Source: Desulfocurvibacter africanus subsp. africanus DSM 2603
Lineage (GTDB): Bacteria; Desulfobacterota; Desulfovibrionia; Desulfovibrionales; Desulfovibrionaceae
Direction of reading: 5' to 3'
NCBI RefSeq assembly: GCF_000422545.1
Contig: NZ_AULZ01000011.1
Location: forward strand, 107,522-171,521
DNA length: 64,000 bases
Below are positions 13,020 to 22,145 of this stretch, piece after piece. The translations under genes were made by a program, and so were the position numbers. The first letter of the stretch is position 1; the number at the start of each line of letters is the position of its first letter. The notes under the pieces are model-generated. The model saw only the letters and a program-made list of their open reading frames with translations, was not told the DNA's origin and searched no databases.

Positions 13020-14719
13020 CCCTGTTCCTCCAGATAGAGAAAAACCTCCTGGGCCGCCTCGGTGGGCGTCATCTCCGAGGTATCTATGCGCAGCTCAGGA
13101 TTTGAGGGGGCAATGTACGGATCGTCCACACCAGTTACGCCCTTCATGAGCCCTGCCCTGGCCTTGGCATATATGCCCTTGCGGTCGCGCATTTCGCAGA
13201 CCGACAGCGGCGTGCACATGTGTACTTCGATGAAACCGCCGTAGCCCTGGATGAGTTCGCGCACGATCTGGCGGGGCTCCTCATAGGGTGCGATGGGAGC
13301 GCAGATGGCGATGCCGCCGTTCTTGGTGATCTCGCTGGCCACAAATCCTATGCGTCGTATGTTCAGTTCCCGGTGCTCCCGGCTGAAACTCAGCTCGCTG
13401 GAGAGATTCTTGCGCACGATGTCGCCGTCCAGCAGTGTCACGGGACGGTCACTCATCTCCATGAACTTGGCCAGAAGCACCTTGGCCAAGGTGGATTTGC
13501 CCGCTCCGGACAGGCCTGTAAGAAAAATGGTGAAGCCTTGCCTGTGCCTGGGCGGATATGCCTTGCGCAGTTCCGCCACAACCTCTGGAAAGGAATACCA
13601 ATCCGGAATTTCCAGATCCTCCATAAGCCTGCGCCTCAACTCGGCCGAGGAGATCTCCTTGACCGACATGCCGGGCTGGACCTCATCCACGGCGATGTAC
13701 TGGGACTTGTCCTCGACATAGACCATACGCCTGATGGGCACCATGGTGATGCCGATGTCGCCCACGTGCTCGGCCAATACATCCTGGGCACTACCACGCG
13801 GGTAGAATAGGTCCTGCCCGTTGGCGGCGAAGGGATCGCCCTGATCCTCGGAAACCATGTAATGCGTGCAACCGAAATTCTTGCGCACTATGGCCTGCAG
13901 GAGCACTTCCCGTGGCCCGGCGAAACGCTCCGCAAAGGGAGTCAGCCCAAGCCGGATCATGTTGCGGGGGAATTTCTGAACAAACTGCTTGTAGCAATGG
14001 ACAAGGGTGAAATAGTCCAGGTCCCCCGAACGCGGCCTGCCCACGACCGGATGCAGCAGGATGCTGGCTCCGGCTTCGCGTGCCGCACGCAGAATCATCT
14101 CCTTGTGCGCGCAGTGCAGATTGTCACGAGTATGAAAACCAATCACCTTGCGCCAGCCATTCTGAGAAAAGATCCGATGCGTTTCCGAGGGCGTCAGACG
14201 CAGCTCGGGGAAATCATAATGCTGGGGCAGATGCAGCCCCTCGATCTTGCCGCCCACGTACCAAGGCTTGGTCTCCTCGAAGAAAGCGCGCACACCGGGG
14301 TGGCGTGCCGGGTCCCTGGTGCCATAGACCACCTCGGCCTCCCGCCCCAGGTCGGGTTGCCAGATGTCCTCGACATGGAGCACGGCCAGCATGAAGCCTT
14401 CGCCGTCGCGTATGGCCAGGGACTCGCCCGGGGCCAGACTGCTCGCAAGTTTCTCGGTCACGTCCAGGCAGATGGGAATAGGCCACAAGGCGCCATCTGG
14501 CAGACGCATGTGCTCCAGCACTGATTCGTACTCATCGCGCGTCATGAAGCCCTGCAGCGGATAGAAGGCCCGATTGACCAGCAATTCGAGATCGCAAAGT
14601 TGACGGACGCCCAAGTCCACGGAAGGATAGCTCACGGACTCGCTCTTGATGCTCTCGACCCGTCGAAAATGCACGAGCAGGCTTTCAGCATAAGGAGAAA
14701 ACTGGGGTTTCACAGTCAT
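13007..14719 (-). CDS. sat: bifunctional ATP sulfurylase-like / APS kinase
   Basis: A 570-residue protein. Residues ~1-385 are an ATP sulfurylase domain and ~390-570 an APS kinase. The kinase half has the P-loop 'GLSGAGKST' (402-410), 'LDGDIVRKNLSSEL', 'FSREHR' and 'IRRIGFVA', all as in active CysC. The sulfurylase half deviates at catalytic motifs: the family 'TRNPxHRxH' reads 'TRDNLHCAH' (197-205; HxxH kept, Asn replaced by Asp), and the 'GRDHAG/GRDPAG' loop reads 'SEDQGD' (290-295). Sulfate activation to APS may therefore be impaired or altered, while APS to PAPS should work. GGAG precedes ATG 14719. It is convergent with treZ and monocistronic. Confidence 0.88.
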   Translation of the reverse strand: MTVKPQFSPYAESLLVHFRRVESIKSESVSYPSVDLGVRQLCDLELLVNRAFYPLQGFMTRDEYESVLEHMRLPDGALWPIPICLDVTEKLASSLAPGESLAIRDGEGFMLAVLHVEDIWQPDLGREAEVVYGTRDPARHPGVRAFFEETKPWYVGGKIEGLHLPQHYDFPELRLTPSETHRIFSQNGWRKVIGFHTRDNLHCAHKEMILRAAREAGASILLHPVVGRPRSGDLDYFTLVHCYKQFVQKFPRNMIRLGLTPFAERFAGPREVLLQAIVRKNFGCTHYMVSEDQGDPFAANGQDLFYPRGSAQDVLAEHVGDIGITMVPIRRMVYVEDKSQYIAVDEVQPGMSVKEISSAELRRRLMEDLEIPDWYSFPEVVAELRKAYPPRHRQGFTIFLTGLSGAGKSTLAKVLLAKFMEMSDRPVTLLDGDIVRKNLSSELSFSREHRELNIRRIGFVASEITKNGGIAICAPIAPYEEPRQIVRELIQGYGGFIEVHMCTPLSVCEMRDRKGIYAKARAGLMKGVTGVDDPYIAPSNPELRIDTSEMTPTEAAQEVFLYLEEQGYIR

Positions 14720-15214
14720 GGTCTAACTCCATGGACCTCTGCATGATTAGCAGGCTTTCCTCAGCGCGAAGCAGAAACAGCCGATACGACCAAGTTGAGA
14801 ATAGGCTTTTTTCCGCCAGGGCGACAATAGGTATGATTGAGCAGTATACAGCTTCCGTCTTGGCGCATGCAGCCTGTTACGCTGGCTGATAAGAGCTTAA
14901 GCGCAGCGCTCAGGCACCTGGACATGCGTCTGCTTGAGAAACGCCGCAGGCGGGAATAGTTGGAAGCCATTGCCTTAATGAGAGCGTACCGATTCTCAGT
15001 ACCCACCTGCAAGCTGCTTACTATGGCGTAAGAGGTTGGTGTTCTTTGACGGATCGCCCTGATGGTCAACGGCCTCGCCCATGTGCCATGCACATGGGCT
15101 TGCGTTCCTCCAGCCTTCTGGAAGTCCTCAGGCAATGGACATAGCTGCATAATCATGCCATGTGATGCGCATCACCGAACAGCGTTCCCATCATCGCCAG
15201 CAAGGATGAATTGT
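14720..15214. other. divergent intergenic region between the sulfurylase and HD-GYP genes
   Basis: About 495 bp between two divergent genes, where the promoters of both should lie. A 131-codon frame exists on the minus strand (14761-15156), but its composition (rich in Ser, Cys, Arg and Leu) and its lack of family resemblance make it doubtful. I see no convincing RNA gene, repeat or terminator. Confidence 0.4.
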
Positions 15215-16477
15215 ATGAGCAGGTCCTTGGATGTCGTGACGGCCGAGTCTGCCGTTTCCAGGATTCTCGGTATCACGAACGAGCTGAACCGACTCCAGGA
15301 TGTGGATGCCATACTCGACCGCATTCTCTTCGAGGCAAGACAGCTGTCAAAGGCCGATGCGGGATCAATTTTTCTTGTCGAAGATGGCAAGCTGCGCTTC
15401 AGTTATATGCAGAACGACACGCTCTTTGGAAAGCAGAGCCTTACTCCAGCCGTGTACTCCAACTTCAGCGTACCTATCGACGAGACATCCATCGTGGGAT
15501 ATGTGGCCAAGACAGGCGAAATTTTAGTTATCGATGATGCTTATCAGCTTAATCCCGAGCAGCCATACAGCTTCAACCGTTCCTACGACGAAAAGAGCGG
15601 CTATCGCACCACCTCCATCATGACCATCCCCCTGCGTTCCTTCGAGGATCGCCTGCTGGGGGTCATGCAGATCATCAATGCCATGGACGAGGAGAATAAA
15701 TTTACTTCGTTCGGGCCTGACAGTCGCATTTACCTTCCCCTGTTCGCCAGTCATGCCACGGGAGCCATTGAGCGCAGTAGGATGACTCGCGAGATCATCC
15801 TGCGCATGATGCGCATGGCCGAGTTGCACGACCCGCGCGAAACAGGCCAGCATGTTCAGCGAGTCGGGGCTTTTGCCGCGGAAATCTATCACCGCTACGC
15901 ATTGAACAAGGGCTACTCCCGCGAGCAGATTCGTTACATGAAGGGCATGATTAGGCTGGCGGCCATGCTCCATGATGTGGGTAAAATCGGCGTTCCAGAC
16001 TCGGTGCTAAAGAAGCCAGGCAAGCTCACGGACGAGGAATTCGATCTAATGAAACTGCATACGCTGAAGGGTGCCCGCCTGTTCAGTCAACCGACTTCGG
16101 AGTTGGATCGTCTGTGTGGCGCCATCGCCATGCACCATCATGAAAAATGGAATGGCACGGGCTATCCGGGTCACTGGGCCGAGAACTCCACCCAGGCGGA
16201 ACAACCTCAGCCGCTTTCCGGCGAAAACATTCCGCTGGGCGCGCGCATCGTTGCCGTGGCAGACGTGTATGACGCGCTCATGTCCGTTCGCTGCTATAAG
16301 GAACCCTGGCCCGAAGAACGCGTGTTGGAGACGTTGCGCAAGGACGCGGGCTCACATTTCGATCCCGAAGTAGTCGAGGCTTTTTTCCAGATTCACGATG
16401 TCATCGTGGCGATTCGCGAAAAATACCAGGAGATCCCTGCCGAAGCTGCCGCTTGCAGAACAGTGGTGGCCCCATAG
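15215..16477 (+). CDS. GAF domain HD-GYP phosphohydrolase (probable c-di-GMP phosphodiesterase)
   Basis: About 420 residues. An N-terminal GAF domain (about 15-170) contains 'ADAGSIFLVEDGKLRF' and a 'YRTTSIMTIPL' strand. An HD-GYP domain follows, with 'AAMLHDVGKIGVPD' (HD plus DxGK), 'MHHHEKWNGTGYP' (HHExxxGxGYP) and 'ARIVAVADVYDALMS'. HD-GYP proteins hydrolyse c-di-GMP; the GAF would sense a small ligand. Between the GYP motif and the next helix there is a short Gln/Glu-rich insertion. The ATG at 15215 has AAGGAT at the right distance. An in-frame ATG at 15206 would add three residues and has poorer spacing. No membrane segment is visible, so a cytosolic sensor is likely. Confidence 0.88.
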   Translation: MSRSLDVVTAESAVSRILGITNELNRLQDVDAILDRILFEARQLSKADAGSIFLVEDGKLRFSYMQNDTLFGKQSLTPAVYSNFSVPIDETSIVGYVAKTGEILVIDDAYQLNPEQPYSFNRSYDEKSGYRTTSIMTIPLRSFEDRLLGVMQIINAMDEENKFTSFGPDSRIYLPLFASHATGAIERSRMTREIILRMMRMAELHDPRETGQHVQRVGAFAAEIYHRYALNKGYSREQIRYMKGMIRLAAMLHDVGKIGVPDSVLKKPGKLTDEEFDLMKLHTLKGARLFSQPTSELDRLCGAIAMHHHEKWNGTGYPGHWAENSTQAEQPQPLSGENIPLGARIVAVADVYDALMSVRCYKEPWPEERVLETLRKDAGSHFDPEVVEAFFQIHDVIVAIREKYQEIPAEAAACRTVVAP

Positions 16478-16672
16478 CGCTTCAGGCTTGAAAGGCAGCT
16501 CTAATCTAAGGCAAAGGCCCCCTAATAACCTTAAAAACAAGCCGTGCGGGCCAGGAAGGCCTGGAGGTTTCTGGCCATCGGGGCCGGGTCCATACACACT
16601 TTAAACCGCTTTTCCAACCAGTTGATGAATCTGATGGCTATGACTCAGCAAGCCAAAGCGGTCGCAGCTTGC

Positions 16673-18673
16673 CTACAGCTTGGCCGCAGGCGCTAAAACC
16701 TCACGCACAGCTCGCGCGATACCAGCCTCATTCAGAGCAAGCCGCGCTCGCAACTCAGATTGGGAGCCATGCTCCACAAAAATGTCCGGAATACCCTGCT
16801 GGCGTATGGTCCGGCCAGAGAGCATGTCTTTGCTGGCCAACAATTCGAGTACAGCCGAGCCAAAACCTCCGGCCTGCACATTTTCCTCCACCAAGAGGAT
16901 GGTCTTGAAGCGTTCTGCCAGTTCCATAAGCTGGGCTTCGGGCAGTGGTTTGACGAATCGGGCGTTGAAGACCGCCACCTGCAGCCCGTCCTCGCGCTCC
17001 AGGCGTTCGGCGGCGGCCAGTGATGGATGGACCCGGTTGCCGATGGCCACCAGGAGAGCATCCTTGCCCTCGCGCAAAAGTTCGCCCTGACCAAGAGGCA
17101 TGGGGTTAAGCCCATCGGACAGCGGAGAACCCAGGCCGACGCCACGCGGATAGCGCACTGCGCAAGGTCCATTATGGCTCAAAGCGGTCTTGACCATGAG
17201 ACGCAATTCGGCTTCATCCTTTGGGGCCATGATAACCAGGTTGGGAATATGCCGCAGGAAAGACAAGTCGAACACGCCATGGTGCGTGGGGCCGTCCTCC
17301 CCCACCAGCCCTCCCCGGTCCAGGAAAAAGCTCACCGGCAAGTTCTGCAGACAAACGTCATGCACAATCTGGTCGTAGGAACGTTGCAGGAATGTGGAAT
17401 AAATGGCCACAACCGGTCTGAAACCTTGGGAGGCCAGTCCTGCAGCAAAGGTCACCGCATGCTGCTCGCAGATGCCGACATCCACGAAGCGTGAAGGGAA
17501 TTCTTCGCGGAAACGTGTGAGGCCCGTACCCTCCGGCATGGCGGCTGTGATGGCGATGATCTTTTCATCCTGTCTGGCAAGCTCGCATAAGGTTTGGCCA
17601 AAGACTTCCGTGAAAGATGGGTAGCTGCAGTTGCCGTATTTGAGAGCTTGACCCGTTTCGGGCTCAAAGCAGCCCACGCCATGAAAGTAGGTGGGATTCT
17701 TTTCGGCCGGCGCGTAGCCCTTACCCTTCTTTGTGAGTACGTGCACCAAAATGGGGCCTTTGAGATTGCGCACTTGCTCGAAAATCTCAATGAGTTCTCC
17801 CAAATCGTGGCCATTAATAGGCCCTAGGTAATTGAAGCCGAAGGATTGGAAAAGCATGCCCGGTGTGAACAGGCCTTTAAATGAGTCTTCGCTACGACGG
17901 GCATACTTAAGCAGATCCTCGCCTATGCGCGGCACGCTTTTGAGAAAACCTTCGACCTCACGCTTGAGCTTGGTAAGCAGCGGTCCGGAAAGCTTGCGCG
18001 AGAGAAATAGGGACAATGCGCCAACGTTCTTGGAAATGGACATTTCATTGTCATTGAGCACAACGACCATATCCAAACCCATGCCGCCGGCCTGATTCAA
18101 GCCTTCATAGGCCAACCCCGCGGTCATGGAACCGTCGCCGATGACGGACAGCACGTTATGCTTCTTGCCGCCGAGATCACGCGCCAAGGCCATGCCCAGT
18201 GCTGCGGAGATGGATGTGGAAGAATGCCCAACTCCGAAGTGGTCGTACTCGGGACTCTCGGCGATGCGGGGAAAGCCGGAGATGCCTCCCAACTGGCGCA
18301 AAGTATGGAAGCGCTCGGCGCGGCCAGTCAGGATCTTATAGGCATAGGCTTGGTGGCCCACATCCCAAACGATGCGGTCGGCATGCGGATCATAGACCTT
18401 GAGCAAGGCCAAGGTCAGTTCCACCACGCCAAGACTTGGAGCCAGGTGTCCGCCATGCTTGGAAACGGTATCGATTATCAGCTCGCGCACTTCTCCCGCA
18501 AGCCGCTCCAGCTCGGTCACGCTTAGGCCACGCACCATATCGGGTGTGGTTTGTGTCAAGAGCGGCTTCTGCGCCGCATCATTTTCAGCCATGCGCGTGA
18601 GCCCCTGCTCAAGCTGTCGGCCTCCGCCGGGCTTGCCGCTCCGACGCGGAAATCTGGAATTCATGCTTGCCAT
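16673..18673 (-). CDS. dxs: 1-deoxy-D-xylulose-5-phosphate synthase
   Basis: Condenses pyruvate and glyceraldehyde 3-phosphate to DXP, the first step of the MEP isoprenoid pathway, using thiamine diphosphate. It is 666 residues. Seen are 'WDVGHQAYAYKILTGR', the ThDP motif 'GDGSMTAGLAYEGLNQAG' with 'NDNEMSIS', 'EDGPTHHGVFD' and the C-terminal transketolase domain with 'LLVEEN'. The start at 18673 has an AAAGG ribosome binding site. An in-frame ATG at 18592 would remove a 27-residue basic extension absent from most Dxs proteins. It is the last gene of a long minus-strand operon with ispG and ispA, 24 bp after ispA. Confidence 0.96.
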   Translation of the reverse strand: MASMNSRFPRRSGKPGGGRQLEQGLTRMAENDAAQKPLLTQTTPDMVRGLSVTELERLAGEVRELIIDTVSKHGGHLAPSLGVVELTLALLKVYDPHADRIVWDVGHQAYAYKILTGRAERFHTLRQLGGISGFPRIAESPEYDHFGVGHSSTSISAALGMALARDLGGKKHNVLSVIGDGSMTAGLAYEGLNQAGGMGLDMVVVLNDNEMSISKNVGALSLFLSRKLSGPLLTKLKREVEGFLKSVPRIGEDLLKYARRSEDSFKGLFTPGMLFQSFGFNYLGPINGHDLGELIEIFEQVRNLKGPILVHVLTKKGKGYAPAEKNPTYFHGVGCFEPETGQALKYGNCSYPSFTEVFGQTLCELARQDEKIIAITAAMPEGTGLTRFREEFPSRFVDVGICEQHAVTFAAGLASQGFRPVVAIYSTFLQRSYDQIVHDVCLQNLPVSFFLDRGGLVGEDGPTHHGVFDLSFLRHIPNLVIMAPKDEAELRLMVKTALSHNGPCAVRYPRGVGLGSPLSDGLNPMPLGQGELLREGKDALLVAIGNRVHPSLAAAERLEREDGLQVAVFNARFVKPLPEAQLMELAERFKTILLVEENVQAGGFGSAVLELLASKDMLSGRTIRQQGIPDIFVEHGSQSELRARLALNEAGIARAVREVLAPAAKL

Positions 18674-18697
18674 GTGCGCCTTTATCCCTTCAAAATC

Positions 18698-19594
18698 CTA
18701 ACTGACCCGCTCGACTATATAGAACGCAAGCTGACGCAGGAAGTCGGCCTCCGAGGTCGAATACTCTTCCAAACACTCTACAGCCCTGTCCACGTAAAGC
18801 CGGGCAAGCCTGTGACTCTCGGCAAGACCCACCAAGCTTGGATATGTGTTCTTGCCTGCCTGCTCGTCGCTGCCCACGGGCTTACCAATCTCCTGCTCAT
18901 TACCTACCACGTCCAGGATGTCGTCGGCGATCTGAAAGGCAACCCCGATGGCAGCGCCATAGGTGGAGGCCTTTTCCAGCACGGAGGCTTTGGAGCCTGC
19001 CAACATGGCCCCGCTGAGACAAGCCACGCGGATGAGCGCGCCGGTTTTCATGGCGTGCATTGTCTGGAGCTGATCCAGGCTAATCCCGGCTTTGCCCGTA
19101 TACTCCATGTCCAAGGCCTGTCCTCCGACCATACCTCCAGCGCCTGCGGCGGCAGCCACGGCCTTCATCGCACAGACCACTCGTTCGGCCGGAAGAGACT
19201 CCGCCGCTTGAGCCATAAGCGAAAAAGCCTCGGTGAGCAGGCCGTCTCCGGCCAAAATGGCGGTGGCTTCGTCGAACTGTTTATGGTTGGAGGGCTTGCC
19301 CCGGCGCAGGTCGTCATTGTCCATGGCGGGCAGATCGTCATGGATTAGGGAATAGGTATGAATGAGCTCAAGCGATGCAGCAAACGGCATGGCCTTCTCC
19401 ATGCCCAGCCCGCAAAGTTTGGCCCACTTGAGGCATAGCACCGGCCGCAGGCGTTTGCCGCCGGCCAGCAGGCTGTATTCCATGGATGTCAGAAGACGCT
19501 CTGGAACTCCTCGACCATGCAGGCTTGTGCGCAAAAAGCCTTCCACATGCCTTGCCGAAGCGAGCAAGTCCTCTTTAATCGCCGGCAGACCCAT
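18698..19594 (-). CDS. ispA: polyprenyl (geranyl/farnesyl) diphosphate synthase
   Basis: A 298-residue trans-prenyltransferase that condenses IPP with DMAPP and GPP to give farnesyl diphosphate. 'GGKRLRPVL' binds IPP. The first aspartate-rich motif is 'DDLPAMDNDDLRRGKP', and the second is 'FQIADDILDVVG'. Length and motifs fit short-chain synthases. The ATG at 19594 lies inside the 3' end of xseB (20-bp overlap), showing translational coupling. The frame stays open upstream across xseB, but that portion is not homologous to the family. Same operon as ispG and dxs. Confidence 0.95.
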   Translation of the reverse strand: MGLPAIKEDLLASARHVEGFLRTSLHGRGVPERLLTSMEYSLLAGGKRLRPVLCLKWAKLCGLGMEKAMPFAASLELIHTYSLIHDDLPAMDNDDLRRGKPSNHKQFDEATAILAGDGLLTEAFSLMAQAAESLPAERVVCAMKAVAAAAGAGGMVGGQALDMEYTGKAGISLDQLQTMHAMKTGALIRVACLSGAMLAGSKASVLEKASTYGAAIGVAFQIADDILDVVGNEQEIGKPVGSDEQAGKNTYPSLVGLAESHRLARLYVDRAVECLEEYSTSEADFLRQLAFYIVERVS

Positions 19595-19817
19595 CGCCTC
19601 CCTCCCGCGGTTCGAACTCCATGAGCACTCCGTCCTGGTACATGGTGATTTCGTGCCGGGCCCGGTCCAACTCCTGACGGCACGCCTGGGCGAGTTGCAG
19701 ACCCTCCTTGTACAGGGCCACGCCTTCCTCCAGGGGCAAATCCGCCTGCTCCAACCGTTCCACGATCTGACGCAAGCGTTCCAGCCTGCGCTCGAATTCA
19801 CCTTGTGTCCGTGTCAT
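19575..19817 (-). CDS. xseB: exodeoxyribonuclease VII small subunit
   Basis: An 80-residue protein with the XseB pattern: a helical N-terminus 'FERRLERLRQIVERLEQADLPLEE' (given here as two motifs, FERRLERLRQIVERLEQ and ADLPLEE), then 'ALYKEGLQLAQACRQEL'. It binds the XseA subunit to form exonuclease VII, which degrades single-stranded DNA in both directions. The C-terminus overlaps ispA by 20 bp. The large-subunit gene xseA lies upstream in the same operon, separated by the M23 peptidase gene. Confidence 0.93.
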   Translation of the reverse strand: MTRTQGEFERRLERLRQIVERLEQADLPLEEGVALYKEGLQLAQACRQELDRARHEITMYQDGVLMEFEPREGGDGSAGD

Positions 19818-19825
19818 GTACGATC

Positions 19826-20728
19826 CTAGTTTACTCCGCTCAGCAAGGGCTCCGGATCCACGGCCTGACCGAGCACATACAGGCCAAAATGCAGGTGGGG
19901 ACCAGTAACTCGCCCGGTACTGCCCACCTGGCCGATGGTCTCGCCTCTGGAGACCACTTGGCCAGGTGTGACTGTTGTCTTAGACAAATGCAGGTAGGCG
20001 CTAATGACGCCTTGGCCATGATCCAGATAGACGCTCTGACCTGCATAATAGTGATCCCCTGTCAGAACAACCAGGCCTTCATCCACCGCCAGCACTAGCT
20101 CGCCCTGAGGCGCGGCGATATCGAGGCCTCGGTGGGGAGTTCTAGGCTGGCCGTTGAAGACCCTCCTCAACCCGTAGATACTCGATATCCTGCCGGGCGT
20201 TGGTCTGATCATGGGCAAGTTCCAGAAGCGCTCGGCCGTAATCGTGGCAAGAGCCTTGCCCACGATGCGTGACTCTTCCTCGATGCGCGGCCAATATTTC
20301 TTGGGTGGCTGGACCATATTGGGGTCCACGCTGAGCCGCTGCACCGGATATGTTTTCTCGGACACGCGAATCTCGCGGGAAATGCTGCTTTTCTGTCCAT
20401 CCAGACTGATACGTATTGCAATGGGCTCCATGGGCTTATATTTCCGCTTCACATCGGTACCCAGCAAAACCACAGCCTTGTAGGCATCGCCTTCCCTACG
20501 CACAATGGCCGGTACCTCTTTGCCCAACCAGGCAACGGCCACATTCTCCATGGGCAAAGGTGAACTCACGCTGACCAGAAACGGCTCGCCCCTATACGTC
20601 TGCTCAGGAACCTCGATATCGAATGGTGCGGCCAGCGCGGCTCCAACCATCAGAAAGCACGCTATGGTGCCCAGTAATACCCGGACAACAGACTGAAGAA
20701 TAATAATACGCATGCAGTAAAAGCTCAT
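19826..20728 (-). CDS. M23 family metallopeptidase (LytM domain), secreted
   Basis: A 300-residue cell-wall-associated protein. A hydrophobic segment near residues 7-34 ('VVRVLLGTIACFLMVGAALA') is a signal peptide ending at an Ala-rich cleavage site. The middle is a beta-rich domain. The C-terminal LytM/M23 domain (about 190-295) has the zinc ligands 'HRGLDIAAP' and 'GPHLHFGL', so it may be an active peptidoglycan endopeptidase. The start overlaps the end of xseA by 4 bp; an alternative ATG five codons downstream (20713) would still give a good signal peptide. Its place between xseA and xseB suggests co-transcription, not a shared function. Confidence 0.88.
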   Translation of the reverse strand: MSFYCMRIIILQSVVRVLLGTIACFLMVGAALAAPFDIEVPEQTYRGEPFLVSVSSPLPMENVAVAWLGKEVPAIVRREGDAYKAVVLLGTDVKRKYKPMEPIAIRISLDGQKSSISREIRVSEKTYPVQRLSVDPNMVQPPKKYWPRIEEESRIVGKALATITAERFWNLPMIRPTPGRISSIYGLRRVFNGQPRTPHRGLDIAAPQGELVLAVDEGLVVLTGDHYYAGQSVYLDHGQGVISAYLHLSKTTVTPGQVVSRGETIGQVGSTGRVTGPHLHFGLYVLGQAVDPEPLLSGVN

Positions 20729-22104
20729 TCCTTGCCTTTTACGACTACGGCCGGCACTAAGCCTTTGCTAACGCGAATTTCCAGCCGATCATCAGGGGCC
20801 ACATCATCCGGGTCACGAAGAAAACGGCCGGTGCGCTCCACTCGCACCAAACTGTATCCTCGCGCCAGGGGTTTCTCGGGATCAAGGCTTTCCAGCCGAG
20901 TCTCCATCATGCGCAGATCGCTCTCCACGGTATCGAGAACACGTTTGCCTCCCTCGGCAAGGCGCATGGACAGTAATTCCACCCGCCCTCCCAACATGGC
21001 CCAGCGGTCCGAACCATATTGCCGACCAAGCGCCGCAACCAGGGAACCAAGAATATCCTGCTTGCGGCGCATCATCTGCCACGCCGACATGGAAAGCCGC
21101 TCTCGATCGTGCTTCAGGCGTTCTTCCATGCGCTCCATGCGCCGTACAGGTGAAAGCCACCCAAGCGCCTTGACCAGAACGGCGACATGCCGGTCCATCT
21201 CCTGCATACAATCCTTGAGGCGTGCTTGCAAACGGATTTCCAGATCATCCACCATCTGCAGCAGCTCCCGACGTTCAGGCCAAAGAATCTGTGCCGCATG
21301 CGTCGGAGTAGCCGCTCGCCGATCAGCGACCATGTCGGCAATGGTCGTGTCCACTTCATGGCCAATGCCTGCGAGCACAGGGATGCGTGAAGCATACAAG
21401 GCGTCAGCCACGCGCTTGGTGTTGAAGGCCCAGAGATCCTCCAGGGAGCCGCCTCCGCGGATGAGCACCACCACCTCAGCCCAACCGTCCGCATTGATGG
21501 CTTCCAGGGCTTGGGCAATCTGCGCTGGAGCCAGATCGCCCTGCACGAGCACCGGGTGAATACGAATCTGCGAACTGAGGCCTCTCTCGGAGGCTATGCA
21601 TAGAAAGTCGCGGATAGCCGCGCCGCCAGGGGCCGTAACCACGGCCACCCGTTGAGGATGACGAGGCAGGACCATTTTGCGGTCTTGATCAAAGTAGCCT
21701 TTGGCCTGCAAATCCTGTTTCAGGGCTTCGAAAGCCTGATAGAGCCGGCCCACGCCGCGCTCCTGCACCAGTTCGGCCACAAGCTGATATGTTCCGCGCG
21801 GCGGATAGACGGTCAGCCGGCCAGCGCAGAGCACATCCTTGCCCTCCTCCAGCATCAGCGGAGGGCCCTCGCATATTTCGCCCGTAAGCGGATTGACGCA
21901 GCCTTCCCCTCCCAACCACTGGTTGGATTTAAACCAGACCACGGAGAGGACGGCTTCCTCGTCTTTTAACGAGAAATAAATATGCCCCGAGCCCGGCCGC
22001 GAAAGGTTGGAGACCTGCCCCTTGACCCAGACGAAAGGGAACTGCCCCTCCACCACGTCTTTGAGGGCCTGGGTCAACTCGCGTACGCGGAAGATATGCG
22101 ACAT
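20725..22104 (-). CDS. xseA: exodeoxyribonuclease VII large subunit
   Basis: A 459-residue catalytic subunit of exonuclease VII. The N-terminal OB-fold ('FVWVKGQVSNLSRPGSGHIYFSLKD', seen as FVWVKGQVSNLSRPGSG then HIYFSLKD) binds single-stranded DNA. The nuclease domain has 'VAVVTAPGGAAIRDFL', 'VLIRGGGSLEDLWAFN', 'PVLAGIGHEVDTTIAD' and 'AATPTHAAQ'. A long coiled coil follows (about 290-400), then a C-terminal 'ARGYSLV' segment. Full length. It is located 41 bp after proS and overlaps the peptidase start, so it belongs to the same minus-strand operon. Confidence 0.96.
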   Translation of the reverse strand: MSHIFRVRELTQALKDVVEGQFPFVWVKGQVSNLSRPGSGHIYFSLKDEEAVLSVVWFKSNQWLGGEGCVNPLTGEICEGPPLMLEEGKDVLCAGRLTVYPPRGTYQLVAELVQERGVGRLYQAFEALKQDLQAKGYFDQDRKMVLPRHPQRVAVVTAPGGAAIRDFLCIASERGLSSQIRIHPVLVQGDLAPAQIAQALEAINADGWAEVVVLIRGGGSLEDLWAFNTKRVADALYASRIPVLAGIGHEVDTTIADMVADRRAATPTHAAQILWPERRELLQMVDDLEIRLQARLKDCMQEMDRHVAVLVKALGWLSPVRRMERMEERLKHDRERLSMSAWQMMRRKQDILGSLVAALGRQYGSDRWAMLGGRVELLSMRLAEGGKRVLDTVESDLRMMETRLESLDPEKPLARGYSLVRVERTGRFLRDPDDVAPDDRLEIRVSKGLVPAVVVKGKE

Positions 22105-22145
22105 GTGGCCTCCGCTATCAGGCCGCGGGGTGATGCAATTCGGAA

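Noticed and set aside
14761..15156. 131-codon minus-strand frame in the sulfurylase/HD-GYP interval
   Set aside because: Ser/Arg/Cys-rich translation with no recognisable domain; the interval is better explained as two divergent promoters.
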